This document shows, in pieces, positions 48,023 to 63,138 of a stretch of 64,000 nt of DNA. Location: positions 63,486 through 127,485 of the forward strand of contig JAAGOF010000249.1 of assembly GCA_010645155.1 (NCBI GenBank), read 5' to 3'. How positions within the stretch are numbered: the first letter of the stretch is position 1; each line of letters opens with the position of its first letter. The stretch comes from Tigriopus japonicus (lineage: Eukaryota; Arthropoda; Copepoda; Harpacticoida; Harpacticidae). The notes under the pieces were generated by a model. It saw only the letters and a program-made list of their open reading frames with translations, made no database searches and was not told the origin of the DNA. The position numbers and the translations under genes are program-made.

Positions 48023-51000
48023 GTATTGATAAATAACCATTGCAAACACGAGTTAGGTTGAGCAGATTTACTGCAAAAATACGCAACCAGATTTTTTGGG
48101 AAAACCGTGTACATGCAGTTGCCCGTGTCACAAGTCGGAACCATTCGAGGCTTCACACAAGACATGTTTTGCATCTGATGTCTCTTGGTGACAGGCTGAT
48201 ATGTTCGTGGTTGGATCACGATTGAGCTATTGTAATACGATGTTTCTTATTTAAGATAAATTATGAAGAGAACAAACTCTCTTGGGACGAAATCTCACCG
48301 ACGTATACTTCCCGTTGTTTGTAAGTAGAGATCAGTTAGCCTGTGGTACGATTTGTGAACCATTTCATTGCTTAAAGTATTAAAGTACCAATAATCTAAT
48401 GGACTTACGTGTCGGTTTCCCCTTTTCTGGTTTGTTGCAATATTGAAGAACGCTACGCAGAGAAGGCAAATGACACATCCTAGACATTAAGTATGACGCC
48501 AATATTGACCATTTGTTAACTTTGTTGAACTTTTTATCTTTTATCTGCAAGGGATGAGAAAGGTTTTCATGTTCTTGAACTCTTTCAATATTTCGATTGA
48601 GCATCAATAAGCAGGTTTTTTGAAAGCGATGAAAGTGGATAGATGTCTCTTCATTCCCTGATGCATACTCAACCGAAGAGAGTACCATCTCATGTTGCCA
48701 CAAATTGAAGCCAATTGAAGTTGCATGTCTCGAGGCACCTAATATTCAAAGCGGCTTAGGCTGAATCTTGTCTTCAGTAAGGGGCCAGAGATTTCCCAAC
48801 CCTCTTCTCTAAACGAAACGAACAACACAGAAGTCTTCGTACATTTGAAGGACTGCAATACTTTGGTTGGTATGAGGGTGCATCGCAGGGGGTTTGGGTG
48901 TGTTTGTGCATTTCCTTTTGAAGGAAATCCTCCCCATACTACCTCGGCGAGCTTGCTTGCCATCCAAGGGCCGCATTACTGAAGATTCTGGCAGCAAGTT
49001 GTCAAGAAAGAAGGAAGGGGAGAAACGAGGAGGGTTGGTTGTCTTTTTAGTTGGTTTTCTTATCTGTTGAGGATTGATCTTCGACTGCCGTTGCAACCCC
49101 CTCCCTCCGGATTTGGCACCAATCCTCTCTCTCTCTCTCTCGTCTTTCTCCCCCTTTCCCCCTCATTCGGCTTCTTATTCTTTCTTTATTTCTTCACGTT
49201 GTGTTGGGTTATCGGCTCTTCCAATATGATTGGAAGTCAGGCTGACATTTCGGGAACACCGCAAGATGAAACGAATGTCTTCCATTATTAGCCTCGGAGA
49301 TCGACCTGTCGATTCAATCTAGATATGAAACACATAAAAGTGCACTTCAGTCTGGCGGCAGGGATGTCAGACCTCACAGGATCAAAGCTATATAGAAATA
49401 CACCTCGATTTTCGGAGAATTCTCTGACAGGGTTGGCTCAACTTGTGTCTTCTCAAACAGGAGAAAATATCGATAATACCGTTTGTTTGAGGATTGTGGC
49501 GTAATCCTAATCAAGTCTGATCGTGATGAATTTATGACCTCACCCTCTTGTTCCACTTGTTCCCCCTTGCTGATTTTTGTTCGGGAAAGTCTTTGACCAT
49601 TGACTCGTGGTCATTTCCCTGATCTTGCCTGGGTTTGGCACTACATTGAGGCCCTCGAAGAACTGAGCCATTGAGCTGATATTCTTTTCATGAACTGACT
49701 ACTGAGCTGAACAGTAATGCGCATAACCAGGCTAATCATGGAGCAGCAATGAACAAGGGGAGGAAAGAAAAGAATTATTGGAGAACTTTCTTGTAATTCG
49801 AGCTCGAAGGCTTCTTTGCTCGCTCTCCAAGTGGAGTGGAACACTGGAACACGAGTAGTAATGAGAGGGGGTCGGGGGAGGGGGAGAAAACACTTGCTGT
49901 AATGCATGACAGACAGACACATACTAGTACGTTCTATCCTCTGCTCAACTGTGAATGGAGTGGACCCTTTCCAAGTCAGCTATGGTGTTTACTGGTTGTT
50001 CAAAATGGTCGACCCTCTCTTTCTCCACTCACTTTTTCTTCCTCTTGAGCCTGGTGAGAGACTCTTTGGACTGCTATGTATGTATTAGATTGGTCGGGCC
50101 TAATGAAGTGGATCTTTTGTGTTCTACCATTCCACGGTCCTAGAAGGGAGATGGAACACGAGGACGAACGTGATGGCCAGTGAGTGTGTTCAACATTATT
50201 CATGTGAACTAAGGATACTACTACTACTTCCTGGCGTAAATTTGCATGTCCCACCATGAAGCCTTGGACGGAAGGACTAAAAGATCAACAAAAAGTGGCC
50301 AGATGTTATGGACCAATTCCGGAGCTTGGAACATGCAAAATACCCCTTGAAGGAATTGACTTTCAGATTTGAGTTCACCTTGGATCATAACTTTTACTAA
50401 GGCGATTGAGGAGCGAGAAAATGCAAATGTGGACCGGAATTTGAAAATCCAAGAGGGTGAAAAGGAATAGTCTTAAAAAATCTCGGGGGAATCAGATGTT
50501 GCCAAAACAAAGGCAAGTGGTTAGTGACTTTTGAAATCTGGGACACGTGCACTTAACTTTGACTAGTTGTGTGTTTCATGGGCTCGTTGTCAAGTTTTAA
50601 TGACCATTCTGAAGAGCCGTAAACAACTATAATGAAGGGTCTTAGACCAACTTCGAATGGTGGAACTCCCTTGGTTTTTTCCCTTCTCCTAAAGCATCGT
50701 AGGTTCCAAACTCGCTAGGGAGCTTGGATTCAATTACATTTTCTCCATATCAAGAACGCTCTTCGGGAAAATGGCGTGCGTACGTACGTACAGAAAACGA
50801 AGGACAGAACTCTCAAAGTCGTTGGTTCCCTGGGTTTAAGACTCTATCCAATAAAACCAATCCATTAGATCGGCTACAGCCTGTCCCTTATACTAAAAAG
50901 TCTTTTTTGCTCAAACTACCCAATTCTTAAAATGAGCCGAAATCATCAACTGCTCTCGTCTCTCATAAGTTTCAGTTTCTAGTCATTTCCAGAACGCTAC

Positions 51001-51612
51001 AGGGACCTTCCCAGAGATTTGAAGCTTCACCTATCACATAAATGACCAATTCTCCTTATTCATTCATATCACAAACGTTAAGAAAAAAAGGTCATGACGC
51101 AAACACTCATGAAAACACGAAAAGTAACGCGTTCTTTGATATTTTGTGATACCAAATTGTAACCTGGAGAAACTGTTAACATGTTGATTTACCAGGGAAC
51201 CTCAAAGAGACTCCGCTGGGCGACCTCACTAATCTCATTAACTCCCGAGAAGCACTAAAAGAGTTCAATAGACCAAATCGGATGACATCATTTCGAGGAG
51301 GTTTTACTTGTCGAAATGCCGAATTTATCCTCTATTGACCTACTTTTGCCTTTTCCAAACCTTGTATTGATTTGTAAAGTACTCAATGCACAGGGGTAAA
51401 ACGGTTTATCGGTCAGATCATCCATGATTTGCTTCAAAGAACCTTTCACATGAGTTTGGTTGTAAACAATTTCAAAGAGCAAGATTAGATTATTTTTGGT
51501 TATTCATGTTGTGACCGAACGTTTCATTAACCAATTCAAATTCAGCAACCCAGTTCAAACACATTCCAATTCTGGGACAAATAACTATTATTAATGCAAT
51601 AGGCATTATTTT

Positions 51613-51862
51613 TGTTCTGGAGGAACTTGACAACAAAATTGAAAAAAATTTCGTCCAAAAACCTCTGAAATTTAAGTTTCCCGATCTCTCAAAATTTTCG
51701 ACAAGCCAACATCGAATACACTAGCAATTTAATTTTTAATGTGGATTTTGCATTTATACAATTTTGTAATCAGCTGCTTTCGGTTTCGGTTTCGGTTTCG
51801 GTTAAGCCCTCTTTCGGCCGAAACTTTCGGTTTCGGTTATGAGCCCTTTCGGTCCATCACTA
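51613..51862. mobile_element. 5'-truncated copy of the CGGTTTCGG hAT MITE
   Basis: It shares the interior TTGACAACAAAAT and TTTCCCGAT..TCAAAA blocks and the right end CTTTCGGTCCATCACTA with the element at 47694-48022. It lacks the left inverted repeat. The right arm has three clean CGGTTT repeats. The left boundary is approximate. Confidence 0.75.
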
Positions 51863-54800
51863 TCTATAGTAAAAGCAAATATGGGATATTCAATGCCAAA
51901 AGTCCGAAACCTTGAACAGAAATACCTATCATCTTTGGTTGATCTCAAAGCACTTTCAGGGCAATATTATTTTTCGGATTATTGAGGCATTCCTTTTCCG
52001 AAAAAATGCCTGAAGAGCTTCTCTGTTGATTTTTGAAATCAGACCACTTCTCATTTTGGGGAAGAAAACTTCGATTAGGAATTCGTTGTAGGTGGTGTTG
52101 GGTCCTCATACCCATCCATCTTATTTAAATAGACGTTTTGATATGCCAACAAAGGGCCACATGAAATGACAGATCAGAGATCTGCGTATGTACCTTAGAC
52201 TTGTTTGTGTCTTTGAATGAGGATTGTTCAGCCAACCATTTTTAAGGTAACAATCAAATCAATCACATCCAGATACAAAGGAATCCCTCAAAGATCCCAA
52301 TGGGGATTGCCAATTGCGTCGTGTCAATTAGAGATCGCCTCCAATGGCTCCAAAAAAATCACACATTGTCTTGGACCATTCCAAACAAGCATATGCAAAT
52401 CTCTTTCTCGTCCAAAAATGGAGGAGTCGACAATGAGCGGATAATTTAAGGCTCGAAGAGCATCTTCGTCGTCTTTCTCAGGGTTGAAGTCTAAAGTATT
52501 GTGTGCATTGTATATATTATCGTCTTCAGTCCATTTTTTGTCAGTTTTTGTTTCTCAAGAATGATAATGGGTCAGAAGCTAGAAACGTTCTCAAATCATG
52601 GTTATTCGATACGAAGTAAAAACATCGAGAAGCCGACTAAGAGTAAGTTCAACCACTCCCTAATGTAGGGTGCTCGAAGGGATCAACAGAAAACCATAGG
52701 GTGGTTCTCGAATGAAGATGACAAGCTCTACCAATTTTGTTGGCAGTAGGTTAAGGTACGGAGACTAATCAAGGGGTTAGCCAAGACTCACATGAAACAC
52801 GCGTCTCGATGTGCTTCAAAGATACCAAACCCTTCAGTTACAGAGCTCGAGAAAAGAGTTGTTAATACACACATATTCAATTATCTTTTTTTTACTTCTA
52901 TCTCTGAGAATGTTTTGTCTCACAGTTGGAGTCGAAGAGACGATCATCGTTCCAGGAAATCTTGATGAATGATGCCCGGATTTGCTTCGCACGCCGCGCA
53001 CAATAACAAATGAGTTAAATTGCACTTTTATCTCGTCTCATCCTCCTCCATGTCCATTGTCTTGAAGAATGAAAGAACACAGGGCATGCCCTTGAAGGGG
53101 TGTGGAGATACATCCATTCCAAATCCGTCTTTCAGCAACACCAAAACTTGCCACATCAATGACACGGGATCCTAAAGCCGATGCATGGCATGGCTCACGC
53201 ACCATTAGATTATTTGTATATATGGTTGTATTCAGGCATAAACCTTCCCAAACTGTCTGGTAACGTGAATGACACGGTGTGGATCAGACCATTATGATAA
53301 TCACAGACGCGACTTTGGGATCATCGGCTCACAATTGATATTTATGACCTTGCCAGAGATTTCCATCGCCTCCACTTGTGATCACAATCAACAACTCTTC
53401 ATTGGTTTTGGACGGCTCTGTCTTTCAGAATGTGTCATTCGCTCTCAATTGTGCCCTTTAGGCAGAATCAAAACTGCTTTGAGGAAGGTCATTTGACTAA
53501 TGATTTGAAACTTGCCTTCGAGCTCATGAATAAGGCCTGGTAAGTGTTGAACACGACTCCTTGCCAAGATTAAGTCAGTCAAGCTGGGGAACATTATCCC
53601 ATTGAGAAGGAGTGAAAACTGCTCACTTGCAAGTAAGATTGAAGCGTTGAAGATTTTATGAGAAGATTTGCCGTGTGATTCAAAATGAGTCAGGCTCATC
53701 CACTCACAGGTTATGGCGAGGGTCATGGCCAGAATCTCGCAAGGTCATGCAGAAGCCTCAAAGAACCCCCAGGAAAAACAAGTCAAACCAACCAAGTTTG
53801 GGCATGATTCGTTAGCTTTTTGTTCGTCTTTGCCATTCTTAATAAGATCCACCCTGAATGAACAAATGAACTCAAAATGGGAAAAGAAGAGATGCTCGAG
53901 ATTCAAATCATTCTGTCACAATCGACGGCACCTGTTACTCATATTTTGAATCTTCTCAGTAGTCAGATTGTAACATGGCCCATGTAAGTAGAAGATGAAG
54001 ATTGTTTAGGATTGGTAAATCGTGGGCAAATTGAAGTATTTGCTAGCAAGTAAAAGGGTAAGTTTTGGTACTTTTTCATTATCTCATTTTTTTCTGAGGG
54101 CTTGAGCAGACGAATCGCCAAGTGACCTCAGACCATTCTTTTGGATTGACGAACGGATAGAGTTCTTTTGTCGTCCCCTTTGCTTCAAGAAGACAAATGA
54201 TGCTTAGAACCAATCGAATGAAATGTTCAATCAATAGAATCGCTCAACATGGCGTATATTAACCTCCGATGTGTGACCAGGAATTTGTTTGCCTTTCAAA
54301 GTTGCGCTAGGGTGACGAAGCGACGTCTAAATGAAGATCGATTTAATTCCTGGGTGACATGTTCAGTCACGAAACGCTCCAAATCGGATGGAAATGGTTG
54401 TGAGCATAGCGCCTAATGGTCCTTCAACTGAACCTAGAGCCGAAATTCCACACCGAAAAGGGGGGGGGGATCAATAAGATTAAAAGGCTTCCATTTATTC
54501 AATTAACTACCCGTCACCCTAAGGGTTGATGACCGGTTGTAAAAACCTGTCCGGTGATCTGGCTCAGACGCATCAAATTGAAAGGGTGAAATGTGAAGTC
54601 ACCCTTCTTGATACGCTGATGGGTTCATTCAATCTTCTCCTCGTCAAAACGATCCCATACCACGATTAAGTGTCCAAAAATTAGGTCAGACCTGCTCAAA
54701 ACTCCAAGGAGAAAACAAACCGACTCGAACAGTTCATCTCAAATTGTGGGTTGTGGGGCGGGATTCGAGAATGGTGATCAAGACCGCCATAGCTGATATC

Positions 54801-57800
54801 GAATGGATAAAAATGCCGCCCTCGCACTGAAAATGGACGAAAATATTTGGAAGGGCAGGTTCTCCCCCCTCAGCCTATAAATTTGCGTCCAATCTCAAGC
54901 CAATTTTACACTCAGCCATTCTCTTGTGGGTATGAACTTATGAAAGAGCCGAGCGTCGAATCTCGAATCGGATTTTGATTTATGAGATTTATGACTGAAC
55001 AATATGTATACGGTTACAACAGCACGTCATTGAAAACAGTCTAATTTTGGCCGGTTCGGAAATCAAATCAGCAGAGATTGAAAAGGAGGATAACATCTTT
55101 TGAAATAGGTAAAAGAGTTTATCTAATCTCTTGGCGGAAATATATGGGCCAGTTGTCATGCCTGAGATTAGGTATTGAGCCACTCTTGGCTTCTTCGTAC
55201 AAGACTTGTATTCGTTCTGAGAACATGACTGGCCCCTTTTGCTAACAAACAACTTCATTCCTAGGCACTAGACAGGGTGATCTTTGGGTAACGGAATGGC
55301 CGAAATATTGCACGCATGTCCCTGAAGTGCTGAATCTATTTTTACCACGATTGTGTGCATTCCAACACTCTATGGATCTTGGCTTTTGGCCTGAAGTAGG
55401 ATCAGAAAGAGCAGCATCAAGATTATATCATTTCTTGACGTTCATGCAAGCTCTTTTTTGCTTATTTATCTTTCCCGTTCATTGGGCCTCGCCACGATTA
55501 GAAATCTTGACTCTGTAACTTGACGGCTTTTAAGAGTTTTCAACGACCTGAAGCCTGAACACCCTGTCGAGACAATGATGCCATCAAGCAGAGGGAACAA
55601 GAGAGAGTTGGGTAGTTCACATTTCGTTCCTCTAGACGTCATGAAGTCGCGATATCGTCTGACAAGTCAAAGCCACGGTACTTTTTGTTTCAATTGAGCT
55701 CTCAAAAGTTGTGACAATTAGACCTTTTGAGGTTGAAGGGTTGAAAATGAGCTGACATAAGTGCTGTATGCGGCTATCATGCTGATGGTAATGTACAAAA
55801 GATAAGACACTGAAGTTTTTGAACATATTCCTCGAATATCGCTGAAGTGAAGACGTATTCTACGTACAGAGTTGAGGGAACTCGAGAAAAAAATATTTTC
55901 TTGTCTTTGATTTTCCTTTGCCTTCTTTTGGCTACATGATTTCTAAGACCACCGGAGAGTGGATTTAAATGACTGATTGGCACCTTCAGGCATTAAAAGA
56001 TAGTCCCAGAATTACTTGGAAATGATTCCTCAAGTTTCGTGTAAATTATACGTACAAGGGTAACGTAACGAACGTCAACTGGAGGAATTCATGAGCGCAG
56101 AGGGAGGGGGGATTGTAATATTTTTATCTATGCCCAAGATCAGGTCTAGCAAAAAGATAATTATCATCTACCACTTGATTGATATAGACAAAAATGTACC
56201 TCTGAGATAAAGAAAAACATCCGTCAAATTCGTCTCGAGATCCATTGTCGGAGAATTCTCCAATAGCCTGTCTTGGGTGTCAAAAAGTGAAAGGTGAAGA
56301 ATTGAATTCCGACGTCAGAGGTACGTGTTTCTTTAGACTGCCCCAAGAACCGACTCTGCTCTTTTTTGCATGACATTACCTTGCCAAACAGGGTTCTACA
56401 CATTGTCTCCGATGTCGCCTCATTCTTGAAATTTGCAGACAACACGAGCTTCGTGTTCAACTGGCATGTGGCCAATACTCTGTTTACGATCGATCGAAAT
56501 ACCTTTGCAGAACAAGAGCAAGGGCGCGAACCACGTGGCCCCAGGAGGTCAAAGGTTGCAGTCGTGCTTTGATTTGAACTTGCGATTGGTTTGAGAAATG
56601 AGACACCCGGTGGTAGTAGTTGATCAAATACATATGATTTGATGGTAGTACCGGATGGTGGGGTCTGCAATCTCAAACTTGAATTCATGGGCTTCTCCCA
56701 CTCGAGTTGAGTTGGAAGATCTAAAAGAAGCACTTTTTGTCTGCCTCACCTCACTGCGGGAAGAAAATCAATTCACACACGTGTGCATCAACAATTCATG
56801 TGAGTTCAAGTCATGACGAAGCTAGACTAAACATTTCATTCCAGTCGGGTTTGCATTTCAATGCATTGATTGTGCGTAGTTTTTACGTTCCGTTGTCCAT
56901 GGATATCGACAAATCTCTCGAAATTGGTCGCCCACCAACAGTGACAACGAAATGGATCGTAATTTCTCATCTGCCGAATCAAGCAGATAGCCATCTTAAC
57001 TTCTGGCCCTTAACTCACAGTGTAACTAGAGAGGTGAAAAGTGGTCCTATCACCATTCATTCCAATGATCACATCATTCTTGGACCCTTAAGAGTTTGGA
57101 CGGGGAGTTGCCGAAAAGATAGATTAAACGTCTTTTTTCAGACAATGAAGTCTTACGGACCATCCAACCATCGAAGGGCCCAACAAGGATTCGAGTTCTT
57201 GAGAGAGTCACTTTGAACGCACCAAACGTGACTCAACCAAGGAAGAACTCTTGAAAAAACTTAACTTGAATATTTACAGGAACTGGCTAACCGTACCGCT
57301 TTTTATGGACTAGATTTTCATCCTAGATAAGTTTTAATATCCATGGGCAAGAGAGGCAAGAATTGGTCCCAAATGAGCAGGTCATTTCAATCAAGAGACT
57401 CATTGTAACCCAAGGAGACCGGAAGGGATGATGTCAAAACCGGATTTATTTAAACAATCTCAGCACGCCGTTTCAGGTCCTCAATCAGTCGACATGAAGA
57501 TTTGAAATAGCAGGTGAGCACATTTTCGATATCTATATGTAAATTGTTCTCATCATGGGGGTATGGTTTTCAAACAAGTTGTAATTTGTTATTTTTCCAC
57601 AAGTGTCAAGGCTTCAAGGCCAAACTTTTATCAACTTTGACCACTCGTTAAACCAACTTGCATGTCAACAGAACTGTTTGTCTGAGGCCATAGGCTCAAG
57701 TAACATGTTCTTTCTCATCAACAATCCGTCAAATCAAATCACGAAAAGTCACAAGGACTCGTGACTACTTTCTCAGCTTTGAAATTTAGATACTATATTG

Positions 57801-60800
57801 CGCCAGAATTTACTGTAGTGTGGCTTTTTGAGCAAGGACTTCATGTTCAGTTCGAAAAATAACATCGACATTGACTCCACATTCAAGCCACATCCTGGCA
57901 TGAAAGGTTCGCGCAGTTTGAAGTGAAAAGACCCCCAAGCAACGGAAAATAAGACCCAAGTCTGGGTTTTCCCCGCCAAAGGTCAGCCAGAGTTCAACTC
58001 AATATCAGAATGAGTGGCACGTGTTCTTTGCTCATTGTTGAGGGATCATTTACGTAAAAAGAGGGAGTTTGATTCTAGCAAAATATTTGCTCAGCTTGAT
58101 CCTCGGTCCATTACAAAGAGTAAGAGCCAGCAAAAAGAAGAAAGCGGAAACAACTCTGACGAAGAATATATGGCGAAACTGCGAAAAGTTGATGCCATTT
58201 TTTTGGTTCCGCAAAATTGCTCTTCGGCTCTTAGTGTTTTCATGATGGGTTTGGGGGAGAATGAGGCCGAAATGAAGACAAAGCAGCAAGTTTCCACCCC
58301 AAGGAGCTAACATGGGCCGAAAACGAAGGCCTAAGGACAAGATATATTTGTGGCTGTAATTTGATTACCACTCTACTACGCCTTCTAAGGCCTGCAAAAA
58401 GTGCCTCTACTGAGTTTGGAGCCTAGCTCTTAAGAGCCGTGATGGGTTTGCCAATCCCAGACATGAAACTTTTACCAGCTTGCCACTTCAAATGGGAGGA
58501 GCGTAAAATAATGGAAAATCCAGACGGCGTTGCTTGTTGACTTATCTGTGTGCTGACTTTGTTTCGAAGCCTTTGAATAAAGGCTCGAGGAAAAAGATGT
58601 AGCGAGTGGCAAACTTCAAACACAACAGATTTAGCTGGCTCTTTTAATCTCTTGACTGAAGGGAAAATTTCAGACCACAAGTGTTTGTCAGCATCCAGTC
58701 ACTCTGAAAATCACAGTTGGCGGTTAATCGATCTAGTTCGACCTGTTCTCTGCGAAGAACTTCGTTTCACATTGGTTTTTCAAGCGATGACTTGGGCGGG
58801 GACATTATGCATGCAGAAGAGACCGAATAAATACACTTTTAAAGGGGAAACCTTTTCCTGGAAGACGGCGAGAAGAAGATTTCCCCTACAATTGAATTTA
58901 GGCTCCCAACACACAAGGACAAGCTAAACTTTCCACACAACAAATCCCCGTGCTCCTGTAACTTCTCTTTCTTCACCTCTTATTCTACATTGAATCTAGT
59001 ATATTTTGTCACGATGTTGCCATTCCATGATCAATCTCGTCAGAAACAGAGCTCACAAAAAATGAGACTCATCAGTCCAAGATGCAGACTTCCAACGGAA
59101 TGCAGCTGTATTCCTCAACGTGGTGCGTCTCTGCAGTTCATCTGAAAGAGTTCCCCTATGTAAAGCTCGAGTTTGACGTAACATTGTAAATGATGGTGCA
59201 ATGAATGGGCTAGTTCTCGACCAAAATTTACCTGCTAAAGGTCAGACGGGCCCCGCAAGCATTAAAGCAATCAAGGGATGAGCCAAGTTGATATTCTTTA
59301 CGTGAATGAAGTGAGCATTTCTCCGTAGGTAGTAGGTGTAGACGCGTCTATTTATTTTTCCACACGCACACCTTTCAGAGATATCTGGTCACAGGTGCGA
59401 ATTTTCAAGCTCACTTGGCGGGAAAAAAAAATGCTGGAGAACTCGTTTGGAATGATTTCTCCATTTAAAGAGCGTCTACAGGGTTGAATGAAGCCAATAA
59501 TTGCCCAATTGATCTTTAGATGTGGAATGTTCGGATGGACTTTGCCTTAAGTCACCAAAGTAATGATGTCATGGCCATTGCTATTCCAACACCTCCGGCT
59601 AATTAGCACGTGTAAACAGTCTCAGATAAGCTTCACACAAAGGTTCATGTGTGTTTTGACTATGAGGTTGAAACAGATTCAATGTTCGATCCAGACAGGG
59701 TTGCCGAATCCAATGACAACAATCCAATTTTGTTGTTCGAGCACAAAAGAGCGCCTCTAATGATGGTGGGCAAAAAGTCAAGGATCCAATTTCGTGATTA
59801 AGCCCGCAAGTTTCTTCTTTTCATGGAGTAATTTTTTGCTTGTATCAAAACAATGGTCTCATATATCAAGCCATATGGCAGCCAAATTCTCACAATGCCT
59901 TCACTTTGTTTACAACCAAACTTGCCTGAGGAAACACGGGGGTATCACACACACCGAGATGGCCTCAAAATCCTTGATTGTGTTAAATATTATTATTGGT
60001 CCAATGTAATTGAAAACTGCAATCGTGGGTAATCAGACGCATGAATAAATTAGCCTGACTCGATTCTCAGTGTTGCTCAGGCTCAGTCGCCTAAATGCCA
60101 AGGAAACACATTATACGGCTCAACGTTAATCTTTAGGCCCACGCTAAGCGACCGGGAATTCAGCGCCTTTTTGTTTGAAGCAGGGAAAATCAATACACTG
60201 CGGATCTCTTTTATGGCTGGACCCATATATTAAAGAGCCGCTTCGTTTTTCGGGATATCTTCACGTTTTGTCACAATCTCTCTCCCACGCTCAATGTGTC
60301 CATTTCCATGTAGTGCTCAACCAAATCATCATTAGAGATGTTGGGTGAATTGTGCAACCAAAACATATTTTTAGATTAGAAAACTAAGCCGAATAATTAT
60401 TCATTCGGGGCCCACTTTGAAAGGCATTTTATTAATTGATTAAATTTCAATCGGCGGGGAAAACAATTGACCAATTTTTCCGCCATTTTCCATGCTTCGT
60501 TAGTCTACATCGTCTCACATCTTTGATTTTATGATCCCAAAATGCTGACGAACATATAAACTCATCGTACGTAGTTCATTTATTTCCGAAACATCTCTAT
60601 TGAGACTGAATATAAACTTTCAGTGACGCACTAACTTTATGATCAGTCATATCGGTGGGTGAACGAGGAACAAGGGTAAACAAAGTAAGTACCCTCCGTA
60701 CGCTTACAAGGCCATAAAATGTCATATGCCAAGCTATATAAAAGCGCTACCCATATGGTGGATGGATAATATTCTGAAGAGCTCATTGTCGACTTCTTCA

Positions 60801-63044
60801 TATTCTTCAGGATTGACACGCCTGCTGAGCATACTTTCTCAGACTTGGGGTGCAAGTTTTTTGAATTTTGTGATCGTGAAATGGAAATTCATTCTTTTCC
60901 TCTCAATCCCCATGAATAAGAATGAAACGGGCAAGCCAGGCATAGCTATTTATCCGGTTCCTTCAACTCTTGGGCAATGATCGAAGAAATTCATGGTTCC
61001 TTTCGTGCAAATACGAGACAAGATGCTCGCTTTAGATAAAGGAGCCTGTCTATTACAAGCTCAATATTTCATACGCATTTGCAAAGCTTTACAGTCAACC
61101 AGAGTCCTTCTTAGAGTCCCAGGGACCTGAGTTTCTCTTAGGCACAGACCGTATACTGAAGCTGTAAATAAATTGAGGCCCATAACTCAAATACTAGTAC
61201 AGAAACCTTGGAGGGAAATGCAAAACGTGGGAGGAACACTCGGAGATCCAAAGCTACCTGAGTACAAAATATGGGTACCTTAGAGAGCTACACGTGCCGC
61301 AATACCCGAATAAGCTAATATAACTTTGAGTTACATAGTCGACGTTCGCTTGTAGGACATTAACCCGGATATTTGAGCGCCACATTTGGGCCAGTCCTGT
61401 TTCCAACTCTACGGAAAGGCTGGCTCTATTTTTGGACAAGAATTGGTGGTTGACAAAATGGATCATGACAAGGCCAATTTACGACTATGGTCCCATTGTA
61501 AAACACGTATCCGTTGACCCGGTTCCTATATATTGAGGCAAGTAATTGAGCGACTCGGTGAATACTGCGTATTCTGCGTATGGAACAACATTATTTGCTA
61601 TTTTGGAGCACCCACGTGGACCTGCCAGCCCCAAGAGTTCTCCTAAAAAACTGAATTGCTCTCTAGAGACTCTTAAGGGCAACTTTTCTTGCCTGAAGAG
61701 AGAAATTTATTTACTAAACTACTAACTGGAACGGAATGCTAGGGGGAATATTCCCTAAGAAAGGCTGTTGTTGTTGTTGCCCAAAATTTCGTTTCTTTCA
61801 GCCTTGAAATGTCCAAACAAGGTAAATCTCATCATCCGTTCCTAGATTTGTTCCACAGACTCCTCCGAAAAAAAGAAAATCTTTCAGCAAATCAACTCTC
61901 TCTCCCTGTACATAAGGTCGAATGAAATGCCAAGTGGGCTGAAGTTTCATAATCCTGAAGACCTTTTAACACGAGTAGTCTCTTTGAACTTAGAAAACTC
62001 ATCTCAAACAGCTCTTGGTTCTTAATGAGGAAATAAACGTTTTCAAGACATTTTCCAACGCTCGTGTTCCGACTAAAAGTAGTGTGCTACACTGATCTCA
62101 ACTTTTGGAGTCGCACACCAAGAAGATAATTGATTTAAAGATCACTCATGGAGTGATCACCACATATTCGAGTACATGCCAAAATATCAATTGGTCTAGT
62201 GGTAACGAATTGGAATGGTAAGAACCTCTATCAAATATAAAAGGCAAGAAGGCATTTTAAATTGTCAGGGAGTGAATGAATGTGTGGTGCAAATCTTTGC
62301 CCATTCTTTTTGTCGTTGGTTGAGCGAGTTAGGCCAAAGAGTGTGATTGGATTGGGACGTCTGCTGTGCAAAACCATTTGGCACTCACACTCTCTGGCTT
62401 GTCATAACCTTTCTAGATCTGGCTCGAGGATTGACAAGAATTCGTGGCGAATCCCACTTCTTTGTGCCCAAGCAATTTCATCTTCCAAGACGTGATCGAC
62501 CAAAAGAACTCGCGGAGAAACGAGAACGAACACAGAGTTAGCCAAGTTTGCTTGCACCTCGGTTTGTGTAAGTAATTATTGTGAATCAGAACCAAGCAGA
62601 TGATTGGTATGAAAGGGGTTGTTATTGAACGAATGGCGCTTGGAAGATTAGAAAACTCCCAAGCTATTGGCAATATCGTTCCATCTCCTATTGGTACTAT
62701 GTCCACCACCACAGCCATTGCAGATTCAGTTTGGAGGGTATTTATCCAGGTAATAGATCACCCGTACGTACATCTGTTGTATGAAAACGCACTCGATCAA
62801 TTTTGTCAAAGTCTAATGAGGGAACATTTACACTTCTCATTGGAAAATCGACATTGTTGGAATTCTTCCGTAGATCAAAATAATGATCACATTCCTAATC
62901 ATCCGTGGTATGAATAGATGAAAGGTGACACTTTTGTGGCTTATTCTCATAACCGCTTCACCCCTTTTTTTTGCGGATTTTTTATTACCGCTACAAGGAA
63001 TGCGATTCCCTGTAAATTGAAGGATTTCTCCCGACAGCTTCAAT

Positions 63045-63138
63045 CCGACCCCCAACAGGATTCGAACCTACGCCGTCTGGGGAAGCACTTACACTCGGCA
63101 TTTTTAAGAACGCGCTAGTACGCGTGGCCACTCTGGTT
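63045..63138 (-). pseudogene. tRNA-like relic (possible tRNA-Leu(UAA) derivative)
   Basis: On the minus strand a good B box, GGTTCGAATCC, follows a long variable arm. Upstream is an anticodon-arm-like hairpin, GCGTT, loop CTTAAAA, AATGC, which would place a UAA anticodon. A TGGCC A-box-like start lies further upstream. The acceptor strands (ACCAGAG versus TGGGGGT) pair poorly, so this is likely a pseudogene or a tRNA-derived SINE head rather than a functional gene. Confidence 0.3.

Noticed and set aside
49125..49142. (CT)n microsatellite, and a poly-G run near 54461
   Set aside because: Ordinary simple repeats without further structure.
53445..53726. Minus-strand LEGKFQIISQM, resembling the LGGLFQTIISDM start of MTSS1
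   Set aside because: There is no donor site after the motif, the alignment needs a gap, and the phase does not fit the next exon. Probably chance.
56224..57216. Back-to-back open frames of 169 (minus) and 159 (plus) codons
   Set aside because: Neither resembles a known family, and no signal peptide or splice structure is visible. A divergent pair is tempting but unsupported.
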